From Mactromeris polynyma (Eukaryota; Mollusca; Bivalvia; Venerida; Mactridae): a stretch of 64,000 nt of DNA. Position 1 is the stretch's first letter. The number at the start of each line of letters is the position of its first letter. Of this stretch, positions 1 through 12,566 are shown piece after piece. Below the pieces are notes generated by a model. It was not told the DNA's origin. It saw only the letters and a program-made list of their open reading frames with translations, and ran no database searches. The stretch is from positions 3,224,001 to 3,288,000 of the forward strand of contig JASFXZ010000039.1 of assembly GCA_032209605.1 (NCBI GenBank). The letters are read 5' to 3'. Both the position numbers and the translations under genes were made by a program.

Positions 1-2286
1 TGTGTAGCACAATCATAGATACATATTTCTACATTCAAACCATAATTTAGGAAACGTCCATTCTTATTTCTTAAGCCGACAAATTCATTTGTTCCAGTCC
101 AGCATTTACAATGTGCAGATTTGAACAAATCAGCATCCAGTTTACAAACGCAGTTCCACTGTCCAATTTTCCTTTAACTTTAGGTTTGATTGGCTTACGC
201 GCTGCTGTGATGTAAGTACATTTTGACTACAGCTGCGTCAAAAAGGCTACTTTGTTATTTTGTGCCATTGAAGAAAAGCACATCATGTAAAGATGTCATT
301 AAAATGATTTATACCATTGTGTTCATAAGATATGATCTTTATTCAAAGCAAGAGTCTAAAATTAATGGTCTACAAAAAGTTTAACCTACATACCAGTAGA
401 TATGTTTAATGAGATGTACACTCTTTATCTCCACTTCTGGAGAGCTTGAATGTTTTCTCTTTACCTCCGTTTCTATAGAGCTTGAATATTTTTGGATAAA
501 AAATTCAGTTATACATGTATTGCTGCATTTTTAATCCCTATACTGGTTTGCTGTTGTACGACATTGTCTACGCTTGCAGATTTTCCTGTTTTTCGACGCA
601 ACCGTACTAACATGGTTTTGCTATTTGCATATCAGTGTTGTGTCAACCAATCAAATCTTATGTTAACCAGCAAGGCAATTTCTCTTCAACAGAACAATGT
701 TTATAACCTGGATGCTGATTGGTTAACCTTTCGATAAAGGGTATGTTACCTTACCAAAATGCACGGAATTTCGGTGAATTTACCAATATCCATTTTTGAT
801 CTGGAGTGACCAGCAATCGTAACATCTCGGCATTTTTTAAATTGCACAACAAATCCTTCAAATTGCGTCGACCATCTTTTTTCAAATATCTGCATATGTT
901 GAGCTAGGTGTCAGTTGACTTAGCTCTATAGATTCATTAAGTTGCTAAATTTGGCAAGTTGTTATCCAGTTACACATTTGTTAAGCTGCAAACAGTGCAG
1001 GTTTCTCAACCGAGACCAGTCTTGTTTAGCTGCTGTAGGTTTTAGAGAACAGATTTTATTATAATTTCACATACTAGTAGTTTTGTGGAAATTATTTGGA
1101 TTTAAAATCAGAAAGATCTTTCATTAACAGTTGTCCCTACATACTGCAGTAATGTATCGTGGTACTACTACTAAAGGTATTAAAATGGGATCCTGGCATT
1201 TGCTTTGGGGATATTTTCTATCGGAACAAAATATAAAAAGTTACAAGGGCAAAAGCGAAACAAACATAAATGGTAGGCAAAAACAGAAGCACAGCACTAA
1301 TAGGGCCCGACCCCTTTCTAAGGGAGCACCCAACCCCTCACTCACTGCACCATCACAACTAAGTACAATTCTCACGCTACAGCATATCAGCTATATCTAG
1401 TGTTATACTGTAACATGACAGGTAGTAATGATTACTATTTATAATAAGTAGTACTTTTTTCACAGTACTCTGATCATTCACGCTGGTTGATTTGTAAATT
1501 GAAATAAGTGAGGTACATCACAGTAAGAGAGAATTTCTTGCCATTAACTATAGATCAAAAGGTAAGAAAGTCATAGAAGTGTTTAATATTATGTTACATC
1601 AAGTGACAAGGTCCATTGATATCTTCTCTCTCATATACCGACACAGTGTATGGACTGTCAGCCATGGGCTAATACTGGTTGTAGGGTTATAATCTACCAT
1701 ATCACACTATTGAAATCAGTGGTCCAAAGTTTTTCAATTTGTAAAAATGTGTGGAGTAAAAAAGTTTGCGATTGAAAACATTGACATTGAGAGTCTCATA
1801 CCCAGCTGGGTTAAATAGTAAGGAGAGTTAAAATCTCCAGAAAACTGGTCGGCTATTTTGTACTTTTTTAATAGGGGGTCATTGCCAAAGATGTTTGGAC
1901 CAGAAATCACTGTGTTAGAAAATGTCCCCTCATCCAAGCTTTATTGATGGACGAGGGTCATTATTGTAGTATCGCGATCCTCGATAGACATGCTATATGA
2001 ATACATGTGCAAGGCCGAAGACCTTACGAAAAATAATAGGTTTATACCTGATGTTATTTTGTTGTATTTCAAAGCCGACTTAAAGTGATGTTTTCTTGAA
2101 TCTTTGGATGGTGTGTTGTATTATACTGAATAATAGATGATTCATTTAAGACGGGTTTAACCCTTCTTGTTTGTATAACCAGCTAGGTACCCTGTTTGTT
2201 GGCTTAGGTGCAGTTATATAGTTGTCCATTATTATGTATGGTCAAAGAATGTAGGACATTAGCCCCAATGCTAAAATTTGCACTTG
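1..2286. other. gene-free AT-rich region
   Basis: Only short open frames are present (for example 492-737 and 1131-1400). They lack family resemblance, splice context or good starts. I see no RNA gene or complete mobile element here. Confidence 0.5.
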
Positions 2287-2909
2287 CTTGACATTTGCCC
2301 CATTCTGATATTGCACATGCGGACATTTGCCCCTTTCTGATATTGCATAGGCGGACATTTGCCACTTTCTGATATTGCATAGGCGGACATTTGCCCCTTT
2401 CTGATATTGCACATGCGGACATTTGTCCCATTCTGATATTGCATAGGCGGACATTTGTCCCATTCTGATATTGCACATGCAGACATTTGCCACTTTCTGA
2501 TATTGCATAGGCGGACATTTGTCCCATTCTGATATTGCACATGCAGACATTTGCCACTTTCTGATATTGCATAGGCGGACATTTGTCCCATTCTGATATT
2601 GCACATGCGGACATTTGCCACTTTCTGATATTGCATAGGCGGACATTTGCCCCATTCTGATATTGCACATGCGGACATTTGCCACTTTCTGATATTGCAT
2701 AGGCGGACATTTGTCCCATTCTGATATTGCACATGCGGACATTTGCCACTTTCTGATATTGCATAGGCGGACATTTGTCCCATTCTGATATTGCACATGC
2801 GGACATTTGCCACTTTCTGATATTGCATAGGCGGACATTTGTCCCATTCTGATATTGCACATGCGGACATTTGTCCCATTCTGATATTGCACATGCGGAC
2901 ATTTGCCAC
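2287..2909. repeat. 32-bp minisatellite, about 19 copies
   Basis: The unit is 32 bp, built around gcggacatttg and ctgatattgca; three consecutive 'ctgata' positions (2305, 2337, 2369) fix the period. Two main variants (ending gcatag or gcacat, with cac/ccc changes) largely alternate, which suggests a 64-bp higher-order unit. The - strand of the unit has no stop codon, so all three - frames stay open for 200 or more codons. Confidence 0.95.
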
Positions 2910-3132
2910 TGGTGTAAGTGTATGGCCAACAATAACTGTGGAGTTTGTGGTTACAAAAGTTGGCCATTTTGTTCATCACAAGGTCATAAATGAAAGAATA
3001 CTTTAGGGTTTTCATTGATGTAATTGTTTATGCATTTTATGAAAATTTGGACTTATTATATCTCCAAATAACTCCAAAATCAAGAAAATTTGGAAGCGTC
3101 ATGAAAGATGCAAATTGACCTATGAGTAAATT

Positions 3133-3283
3133 ATGGACAAATCATACTTTCATTCCCATTGAAATAATGCAAACAGTGTTTCATCCCTGACACAAACAAG
3201 GAAAATATGGACAAATCATTCTTTCATTCCCATTGAAGTAATGCAAACAGTGTTTCATCCCTGACACAAACAAGGAAAAGAGG
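3133..3283 (+). repeat. two-copy direct repeat of about 76 bp
   Basis: Two nearly identical copies lie head to tail. Each carries atggacaaatcat, cattcccattgaa and catccctgacacaaaca. Only a few substitutions separate them, so the duplication is recent. It could be the starting state of another minisatellite. Confidence 0.9.
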
Positions 3284-3289
3284 AATATA

Positions 3290-6200
3290 AGACTGCATTC
3301 AATATATTAATCATTCAATATTCAAAACTATGCAACATTTCAAAATGGATCAGAAAAAAACATTTTACTAGTGTCTGCTGCTCAGAACAAAGCCAAAACA
3401 TCACTAATTAACAGTGTCTGAGTCTGCCAACAGAAACACATGTCTGCGCATAGTGTATTTACATTAAATTGCTAGAAACTTAGAAACAAGCTATCAGCAA
3501 TGTCAGTGGTAATAAAAAGTAACTGGCTATATATGACGACAGTAAATCATAAGAGGACTGCCAATGCATTTTCACTTTGAGGAAGAATTTTAAGGAAATT
3601 TTTCGTGCTTATGCACACAATCTAAGGAAAAGACTGCAAGCAATAATTAAAATGACCCCTAAAAACACAAAAGGGGAAGGGTCAAGATGACCCTTTTTAA
3701 AATATTCCAAGAGAAACCTCTTGTAACATAGTGTAAATTTCAGTGTTCAGTAAAATATTTCAACTTCTATTTGACACTGAACAATAGTCTTATATTACAT
3801 AAACTGAATGGGAAGTAACAGCATCTGCAATAAATTCTTATTTTTTTCGGCTTTGGTCATTGACACTGTATGGAAATTGGAGCTTCATGTTCTTTTGTAG
3901 AATTAAATTGAAAATATGAAAAACGGGATTATATTCCAAGTACTATGTAAATAAAACTTCTGTCCATAGTAATATTTTAATTTTAACAATATCCAACTTA
4001 TTTCAATACTAAGTCATACTTGGTCACACTCGAGTGCTGGGTATATGTACACAGGAGTGTGGACATTGTGGAATCACCTTGGTTGTGCAAACAGGCCATG
4101 AATCAATTGTGTATTAAATATGTTTGAACCATAAATCATTCATAAAGTGGTGAAATATTTATATATACTTGTTTCTTCAAGATCATTCCATGGATTTTCC
4201 AATAACTTAATTATCTAATGGAGGCATTTGACACGGTTATTTAGTGCTCAAGTACTAAAAATTGACAGTGTTACGGCTAGAATACCGGTAATTATATTGC
4301 GGTGCAAGCTTAGTGAGAGTTGCTCGACCGTGCGACATGTCGGACAAATTTCAAACACACCCTGTAGTCATTTTGAAAGTTTCCTGAATGACTTTCTAGC
4401 TAGATAACAAGCTACATTGCTAATAAATGTCAGGAACATGAAATAAAGACACAAGAATTACATATATTAGGCTTTGCTTTTGACCATTCCTAAGCATTTC
4501 CAGGGATTTGCAGTCTTGCAGAGAACATAACTTGATGAAACATGGTAATCAGAACATCAGAGCAAGATGCCCACTCTCCCAGAAGTTATTAGGCAGTTGG
4601 CTTTTAATTCATTATTAATCCATCTGTTTAAACATGCAAACAAAGGTTTTTATTAAATGAACACTTGACATGATATATCCAATTGTTTCAAAATGGGGAT
4701 CAATTTATCTTGTACTATGAAAATAGGGACTTGTGAAAGAACAATGTTGCATTTTGTGTTCAGCAATACCTTTAGGCCTAAATCAAAATTAAGTTTGTTT
4801 GCCCTTTACCGAACCGACCCGAGATTTGGCCGCCGACTTTTTTATTGCAAAATTCAGATTTATTTTTTTTGGTTATAACCCCGAGACCGACCCGAGCGTT
4901 TATTAATTTAACACAGTTTATATGCCTATGATCAAGCCTGGATGATCTTGGTTAATCATGGTTAATTATTGATAGTCTAGATGACTATACACCATTATGT
5001 CACACTACGATGTGTGCAGTTTGTTCTTCTTAGTTATCAAAAGGCAAAACAATGACTATTTTTGTTTCATTATGTTTGCCTTATGATAACTTCCTCTCGC
5101 TAGAAAGACTTTGGAACCCGAAGTTAGAAAAAAAAAGTATGACACAAAAATGGTCATAGTTGCCTTTATAATATTTTCATCATATTTAGAAAGCCTCATG
5201 CTCATACTCACTAAAACAGACGGGCTAAATAAAGTATTAAAAATAAGTCCACATAAAGGTGTCAATTTTGCTTTCATTTTACCAACATTAATTTTTTCTG
5301 AATTGATCTGAGCTTAATATGTTAACCATGTTTTTGACAACCACATGTCATTTAACTGTATCTTTTTTTATATTTACAATTATTTTACTGTACCTGCCCA
5401 CCCAATGTACCACATGCCGAAATTACCACGCACGAACAATACATTTCGACTAAAACATATTAAAATTTCCACAATAAAATAAAATATTTTTTCCGACCTA
5501 CCTACCCATCTCTAAAATCTAAAGTGCAAACAAAAACTTTTTAATTTTTGTAATGTTTAGCTTCGTTGCTTTTATATAGAGCACACATTAAATATTTCTA
5601 TATCAAGAACATTTTTGTGGAAGGAATACACCTCATTATTAAATAATTTTCTGCATAATTACATGTGTCGTCTGTGTATTATAAGTACTGTCCTTTGTGT
5701 ACTGACATATTAAATTGTTATGGATGATTTACAGTATGTAACCTAAATTACATATAATTATGTAATCTGTATCGGTAACCATTGATTCCTGTTCTTTTTA
5801 ATATATAATAGGGTTAAGTTACAACAACTTTCAATTGTCCTTTTGTTTGGCCTTTCCTTCCTTTCAAGTTCTTACAGACAGTAGTCAGTAGTACGGCTGA
5901 ACATTTGAAAGCTAAATATTAATCAGGGAATGAGAAATGAAAACAAAATCCTTCTGTACTCTTTTTATGCAGCCAGCGTTCATATATTTTGCCTCGTTGT
6001 AGAAATAGTTTTTTCACGGACCGAGTAGTAATTGCCTTTGGTGAGGTCTTAGGTCGAACCCTAAGTGCAGGGACTGTGGGAACACACAGGGCGATAGCTG
6101 ATTTACAAACAAAACAAAAGTTTACCATCATCAAAGGCAATTTTCTGGTCATGTTAATATTTGTTTATACTATTGTCTAGATACAACATTTACATTGACA

Positions 6201-6370
6201 GCAAAACAATGCTACCATTAAACAATGTTTTTTATACACACTGTACCATAAAACATGTTTTTTGTCGTATTTTTTTTTATTAATTGGTCAGTATTTTTTA
6301 CCACTTAATATTTTGATTCATTGTCTTGTCATACAAATGACCCTGGTCAGTGATAGGGATTGTTGTTGTG
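3290..6370. other. gene-free region
   Basis: AT-rich sequence with short, mutually overlapping open frames on both strands (4693-4878, 5056-5311, 5919-6180) and no recognisable protein or RNA. Old interspersed repeats may be present, but no boundaries can be defined. Confidence 0.45.
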
Positions 6371-6374
6371 TTTG

Positions 6375-6380
6375 TATAAG
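6375..6380 (+). promoter_or_regulatory. possible TATA box of the secreted-protein gene
   Basis: TATAAG lies upstream of the inferred non-coding first exon of the 7537-8082 gene and would place transcription start near 6405. Such hexamers are common in AT-rich DNA, so this is tentative. Confidence 0.3.
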
Positions 6381-6404
6381 GAGACATTCTACAACTGACC
6401 ACAC

Positions 6405-6495
6405 AAACTGAAGGACTTGGAAAGAAATTGTACGTGAGGAACAGAAAACAATTACAAGGAACAGAAAACAATTACGCAGAGCCTATCTACAAAAG
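6405..6495 (+). other. probable 5'UTR exon of the secreted-protein gene
   Basis: The segment ends in AAAAG followed by the donor GTATG at 6496. The next good acceptor, tttcag at 7531-7536, sits exactly before the ATG of the secreted-protein CDS. It contains a short direct repeat, gaacagaaaacaattac, twice. The 5' end is not visible and is set only by the TATA-like site. Confidence 0.45.
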
Positions 6496-6913
6496 GTATG
6501 AAAACTTGCTAAAAATGTACTATTTACTAATTTTGTTAAAATAACAATTTTTGGTATTTCACAGTTGAAAATTGAATAGCTATATTCAGATTGAATTTTC
6601 TTTTTCTGTATATTTTTGTTAACTGTTCAACTCTGTTGCACAACATAATTTAACATCCAGCAATATAGGTTCTAATGTGTGTCTTTTCTGTAGTGTACAC
6701 TTGTTAGTTAAAGGGATATTTGTAATATTGTCCGATATTATTTGTACAATCATGCTGACAGTTGTATAAATATGGTCCATACCTTCATAGACCAAATGTT
6801 AAGGTCACTGAAGTTTAATGCCAGGATACAGGTTAGCAGCAATGTTCCCAACACAGAAATCTTGAGTCCCTGACTCTACTTTTCTTTCTAAGGACTTACT
6901 GTGCATCCCAGAT

Positions 6914-7289
6914 ACCCCTAAAATAAACCTTTGTCAAGTATAAACTGCATATCTGGGACCACCCCTAAAATAAACCTTTGTCAAGTATAAACTGCATATC
7001 TGGGACCACCCCTAAAATAAACCTTTGTCAAGTATAAACTGCATATCTGGAACCACCCCTTAAATAAACCCTTGTCAAGTATAAACTGCATATCTGGGAC
7101 CACCCCTAAAATAAACCTTTGTCAAGTATAAACTGCATATCTGGGACCACCCCTAAAATAAACCTTTGTCAAGTATAAACTGCATATCTGGGACCACCCC
7201 TTAAATAAACCCTTGTCAAGTATAAACTGCATATCTGGGACCACCCCTAAAATAAACCTTTGTCAAGTATAAACTGCATATCTGGGACC
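6914..7289 (+). repeat. 47-bp tandem repeat, 8 copies, in an intron
   Basis: The unit starts acccctaaaataaacc and includes tcaagtataaactgc and atatctggga. Unit starts at 6914, 6961 and 7008 fix the 47-bp period. Copies differ by only one or two bases. The array lies in the inferred intron (6496-7536) of the secreted-protein gene. Confidence 0.95.
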
Positions 7290-7536
7290 CTACAAATTTA
7301 CTAAGGACCACCAATTTGTCCCAAGGACCCCTAGCTAAAAACTCCTAGGGAAAACCCTGGGTTAGGGACTTAGCCTTCCCCTCCTGGTTAATGCCTGTAT
7401 GCCAGACTAGTGGCCCAAGGTCCAAGCTAGACAGACCCTACATCATTAATTTTTGAGGCCGTCTGCTGTCTATTCATTTTAAGGTGAAATATGTGCTGGA
7501 AATATCAGCTTGGTCATCAGTTATTTTGCATTTCAG

Positions 7537-8082
7537 ATGAAAAGTTGCACATTATTGTTGTGTTGCCTGCTACTGAGCGTGTATGTCTGTGAAGTAAAGT
7601 CTTGGGGACTTCTAGATCGTATAAAAGATGGACTAAGTAATGCAAAAAATAAGATACAATCTGGTTCACAGTCTGCTTGGAACACAGTCAAAGATGGGTC
7701 ACAGTCTGCTTTCAATACTGTCAAAGATGGTGCCGAGTCTGCCTTCAATACTGTCAAAGATGGGTCACAGTCTGCATTCAATACAGTCAAAGATGGGACC
7801 CAGTCTGCAATAAGTAAAGTGAAACGACAAGTGCAGCCTACAGTTGATGGAACAGGGACCACTGTTGTCAACAGTGTTGAAACGACCCCAAGTGTAGGAA
7901 ATAGCCCAGCTGTAGTTGAAACGACCCCAAGTGTAGGAAATAGCCCAGCTGTAGTTGAAACAACCCCAAGTGTAGGAAATAGCCCAGCTGTAGTTGAAAC
8001 TTCCCAAAATACTGGGAAAAAACCTGCGGCACCTGCAGTAACAACAGAACAACCTACTCGTTTCGTGGATGTGAGAGGATAG
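7537..8082 (+). CDS. small secreted protein with 11-residue amphipathic repeats
   Basis: This encodes 181 residues. The ATG directly follows the acceptor tttcag, so I place the start at 7537 and not at the upstream TTG of the same frame. Residues 1-22 form a signal peptide (hydrophobic LLLCCLLLSVYV, likely cut after VKS). Residues 44-98 hold five 11-mers, consensus SQSAFNTVKDG, the last degenerate (TQSAISKVKRQ). KVKR at 94-97 is a possible furin-type cleavage site. Residues 114-152 are three copies of VETTPSVGNSPAV, followed by a Pro/Thr/Ala-rich tail. The 11-residue periodicity resembles the amphipathic helices of LEA-like and apolipoprotein-like proteins, but that is analogy only. I do not recognise the family. 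Four cysteines fall in or near the signal peptide and none in the mature part. A polyadenylation signal follows at 8227. The function is unknown; export from the cell is the only safe inference. Confidence 0.8.
   Translation: MKSCTLLLCCLLLSVYVCEVKSWGLLDRIKDGLSNAKNKIQSGSQSAWNTVKDGSQSAFNTVKDGAESAFNTVKDGSQSAFNTVKDGTQSAISKVKRQVQPTVDGTGTTVVNSVETTPSVGNSPAVVETTPSVGNSPAVVETTPSVGNSPAVVETSQNTGKKPAAPAVTTEQPTRFVDVRG
7666..7830 (+). repeat. 33-bp in-frame coding repeat, 5 copies
   Basis: Five 33-bp units encode the 11-residue repeats (residues 44-98) of the secreted protein. The middle three are nearly identical at DNA level (cagtctgc, aatac, gtcaaagatgg), indicating recent expansion inside the exon. Confidence 0.9.
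7876..7992 (+). repeat. 39-bp in-frame coding repeat, 3 copies
   Basis: Three almost identical 39-bp units encode VETTPSVGNSPAV three times. The period is a multiple of three and keeps the frame. Confidence 0.92.
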
Positions 8083-8226
8083 AAGATACCAGTCAATACT
8101 TACAATACTTAATCATTTGTTCAAACTGAAGTAGTGACTTGTTTATGAATGTTTATGTGTAATTATGTATGTATTGATGAGAATGCTTAAAGCTGGAGCT
8201 GAAGCCGATTGATTTCATATTTTAGC

Positions 8227-8232
8227 AATAAA
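8227..8232 (+). terminator. polyadenylation signal AATAAA
   Basis: Canonical AATAAA 145 bp after the stop codon of the secreted-protein gene. The transcript would end near 8250. Confidence 0.65.
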
Positions 8233-8250
8233 TACAGTTACGATTGATGT

Positions 8251-10480
8251 AATGTAGTTTGTAGTTCTATCTGATTCTGAAACTCGGTACAAAGCTGTGG
8301 TTTATCTGCCCATATTGAAATACCATACATCTCCATGTGTGTAGTTATAATGTTAAATGGAGATACAAACATTAAAATAGATAAATACACTTAAATGTAA
8401 ATTTTGAGGAAAATTTTGTGTTATTTTTTAAAGAACATATTCATAAATGAATGTACATGCATTTTCGGTGCTTCTGGTCTATAATTGTGGTCTCCAGGCA
8501 AATATTTGGATGCTTCCATGGCAAAACCTGTATAAGTAACGTTGGTTATGATGTGGAGTATTGCCCAATGAATGTCAAAAACTAACAGCTTTCTCGATCA
8601 GAAGGGTCTTTGTTGCTTAATTTTGATATATTGAATTTAATGTGAAAATATTGATACATATTATGAATTTTTTCTTTCCATTTAAAGAACAGAAGATGAG
8701 AATTAGTGTACATTTGAGTAAAGCATTTTTGACGCAACATTATTTTGTACTTACTTTGGCATTTTGTTCTTAATATTTGAATTGCTATGAAAACAAAAGC
8801 GGATGTCCGATTTTAATATTTTGGTTATTAATTAAATGAAACTAGAAAAATATATCTGGTAGAAAATATAAAATCCTGAGAAGGGGTTTTTGCTCACTGA
8901 TACAGGGATTTGTCAGGGAACAACTCAAGTATTTCCCTGCAGCACTATTGTATCTTTCTTATTTTAATTCTATACAGCACTTTGAATGTTATAGCGCGAT
9001 ACCATTACATACAGGACTTTTTATAAATGCTGGCCTTGCATAGATTCTAATGTGTTGATTCTAACGCTTAAAAAAAGGAATTTTAGCGTATCTTAATTTA
9101 ATCTTAGTTTGCTCTACTATTAATACATTGTATTCATTACCTATAGAAATGTTATTGAAAAAGATCCCATCAATTAATAGTATCTTTGCTGACCTTGTGT
9201 GTGTATTTATTATATTGGAGGAAAAAATCTTGTAAAATAATATGAGATATACAATTACATGTGAAATTTCTCAAATACATGTACATTTAAAACAAGTTTT
9301 AAAATATTGCAAAATAGCAATTTGTCATGAGCAATTTAACAATTAGAAATTCGCCTGTATTGGTATAACACATAGAATCATGTCATTGCTTGTAAAGGTC
9401 GGCGGTAAAGATCAACAATGACCCATAGACCTCAGTGACTAAATATATCTCCTTCAGAGAGAGCAATTAAACTGGTTTTTTTATTGACATTAATGATTTT
9501 GGGTGAGGCAGGACTATGCCGATTATTGAACAGTGACTGTCAGTGGGTGTTGAATGGCAAGTATCGTGAATTGTAAGTAAATGAAATAATAGTTCATGTT
9601 TCATGGTTTTATGTAAGGCGTGGTTGGGGGGGGGGGGGGGGCATGTAGTCATGGAAGAAGCTTGTTGTGTATGTTACGACTTGGGGAGGTATACATATAA
9701 ATGTGAAATATGGAAAGTACATTAGAACTTTGCTCAGATGAATGTGACCAGTTTTGTAAATAAAACTTTTAAAAGCAATGACTTACTGTTAGAAATCGGT
9801 ATGATTTTGAAAAGAATATTTAGAAATGATAAGTTTTTCATCAGAAAAATGACAATCACTAGAATTGTTGCCAAATCTTGTAGATGGAAATCATTCATAA
9901 TGAAGTAATTGCATTCCAACTTTGATCACTCTACATACATTGATAATTAATTTACATAAACACTTAAGTCTTGTTTTTCAATGGTAAATAGTCTTTGTTT
10001 TTCAATGGTAAATAAACACGAGTGAAGATGCTACAGAAACAAATTGTACCTTTTTCATAATATCAGAATAAGCATAACAGGGGAGGTTATATTCTCAACA
10101 CAGGGCCTCCCCACCATGAAATTTAAGCCCAAAATGAACTAAAAATGAGAAAGAGATACAGGGGCTACCACTCATCTAAAAATATGATTATAGCTCATTG
10201 CAGCATGATAGGAAGTGACATGTTATGATATTACTATCCTATACTCCTGTAAAGCACAAAGGTTTTGACCATTTCTAACTTAGAATTTGATAACAAACTA
10301 AAACAAACAATACTGTAGCAATGAATCAAATGCAACATCATGAATACGACATCTGACCAGGGAAACACAATTCAACTTGTTTTATGTGCCTCATATTCCT
10401 AACATTTAAAAGATCTCTGTCATATTTTCCACAGAAACCACATACATTCAGTCTTGCAGCCATTTTGGAACTGCTTTCCC
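8251..10480. other. gene-free region
   Basis: No supportable gene. It contains a poly-G run near 9625-9641 and scattered short open frames with no family resemblance. Confidence 0.45.
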
Positions 10481-10487
10481 CACACAA

Positions 10488-10700
10488 ACAGATGTCGGGG
10501 TTATACTGATTGTATGGTATCATGTTGCATGTCTATGGTGTGGTATCAGTGTGGCAACACTAACAGATGTCGGGTTATACTGATTGTGTGATATCGGTGT
10601 GGTATCAGTGTGGCAACACTAACAGATGTCGGGTTATACTGATTGTGTGATATCATGTTGCATGTCTCTGGTGTGGTATCAGTGTGGCAACACTAAATCT
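10488..10700 (+). repeat. irregular direct repeats, 3 copies
   Basis: The motif acagatgtcggg followed by gttatactgattgt begins at 10488, 10563 and 10622. Each copy is followed by gtgtggtatcagtgtggcaac, with a variable insert (catgttgcatgtct) between. Spacing is 75 and 59 bp, so units differ by indels. It abuts the 53-bp array. Confidence 0.8.
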
Positions 10701-10715
10701 GCTTCAAGTACACTC

Positions 10716-12566
10716 TGTGTAACAGAAACAATGTTGTTGAGATCTAAGACCTGACACACCCATCCAACTGTGTAACAGAAACAATGTTGTTGAGATGTAC
10801 GACCTGACACACCCATCCAACTGTGTAACAGAAACAATGTTGTTGAGATGTAAGACCTGACACACCCATCCAACTGTGTAACAGAAACAATGTTGTTGAG
10901 ATGTACAACCTGACACACCCATCCAACTGTGTAACAGAAACAATGTTGTTGAGATGTACGACCTGACACACCCATCCAACTGTGTAACAGAAACAATGTT
11001 GTTGAGATGTAAGACCTGACACACCCATCCAACTGTGTAACAGAAACAATGTTGTTGAGATGTACAACCTGACACACCCATCCAACTGTAACAGAAACAA
11101 TGTTGTTGAGATGTACGACCTGACACACCCATCCAACTGTGTAACAGAAACAATGTTGTTGAGATGTACAACCTGCCACACCCATCCAACTGTAACAGAA
11201 ACAATGTTGTTGAGATGTACAACCTGACACACCCATCCAACTGTGTAACGGAAACAATGTTGTTGAGATGTACAACCTGACACACACATCCAACTGTGTA
11301 ACAGAAACAATGTTGTTGAGATGTACAACCTGACACAACCATCCAACTGTGTAACGGAAACAATGTTGTTGAGATGTAAGACCTGACACACCCATCCAAC
11401 TGTGTAACAGAAACAATGTTGTTGAGATGTAAGACCTGACACACCCATCCAACTGTGTTACAGAAACAATGTTGTTGAGATGTACGACCTGACACACCCA
11501 TCCAACTGTGTAACAGAAACAATGTTGTTGAGATGTAAGACCTGACACACCCATCCAACTGTGTTACAGAAACAATTTTGTTGAGATGTAAGACCTGACA
11601 CACCCATCCAACTGTGTAACAGAAACAATGTTGTTGAGATGTAAGACCTGACACACCCATCCAACTGTGTAACAGAAACAATGTTGTTGAGATGTAAGAC
11701 CTGACACACCCATCCAACTGTGTTACAGAAACAATGTTGTTGAGATGTACGACCTGACACACCCATCCAACTGTGTAACAGAAACAATGTTGTTGAGATG
11801 TAAGACCTGACACACCCATCCAACTGTGTTACAGAAACAATGTTGTTGAGATGTAAGACCTGACACACCCATCCAACTGTGTAACAGAAACAATGTTGTT
11901 GAGATGTAAGACCTGACACACCCATCCAACTGTGTTACAGAAACAATGTTGTTGAGATGTACGACCTGACACACCCATCCAACTGTGTAACAGAAACAAT
12001 GTTGTTGAGATGTACGACCTGACACACCCATCCAACTGTGTTACAGAAACAATGTTGTTGAGATGTAAGACCTGACACACCCATCCAACTGTGTAACAGA
12101 AACAATGTTGTTGAGATGTAAGACCTGACACACCCATCCAACTGTGTTACAGAAACAATGTTGTTGAGATGTACGACCTGACACACCCATCCAACTGTGT
12201 AACAGAAACAATGTTGTTGAGATGTACGACCTGACACACCCATCCAACTGTGTAACAGAAACAATGTTGTTGAGATGTACAACCTGACACACCCATCCAA
12301 CTGTGTTACAGAAACAATGTTGTTGAGATGTAAGACCTGACACACCCATCCAACTGTGTAACAGAAACAATGTTGTTGAGATGTAAGACCTGACACACCC
12401 ATCCAACTGTGTAACAGAAACAATGTTGTTGAGATGTACAACCTGACACACCCATCCAACTGTGTAACAGAAACAATGTTGTTGAGATGTACAACCTGAC
12501 ACACCCATCCAACTGTGTAACAGAAACAATGTTGTTGAGATGTAAGACCTGACACACCCATCCAAC
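10716..12566. repeat. 53-bp minisatellite, about 35 copies, partly 106-bp higher-order
   Basis: The unit contains tgtgtaacagaaacaatg, ttgttgagatgta and cctgacacacccatccaac. Variants at two sites (gtgtaac or gtgttac; aagacc, acgacc or acaacc) are ordered. The gtgttac form recurs at 11456, 11562, 11721, 11827, 11933, 12039, 12145 and 12304, that is every 106 or 159 bp. Two units near 11090 and 11190 carry a 3-bp deletion. The - strand lacks stops, which produces long spurious reading frames of up to 371 codons. Confidence 0.97.

Noticed and set aside
5989..6180. 63-codon + strand frame and overlapping - strand frame near a ggtcgaaccct (B-box-like on the - strand)
   Set aside because: No A box at the right distance and no other SINE features. 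The frames overlap each other and look incidental.
7533..8096. 187-codon frame on the - strand opposite the secreted protein
   Set aside because: Antisense shadow of a low-complexity coding repeat. The + strand has signal peptide, splice site and polyadenylation signal.
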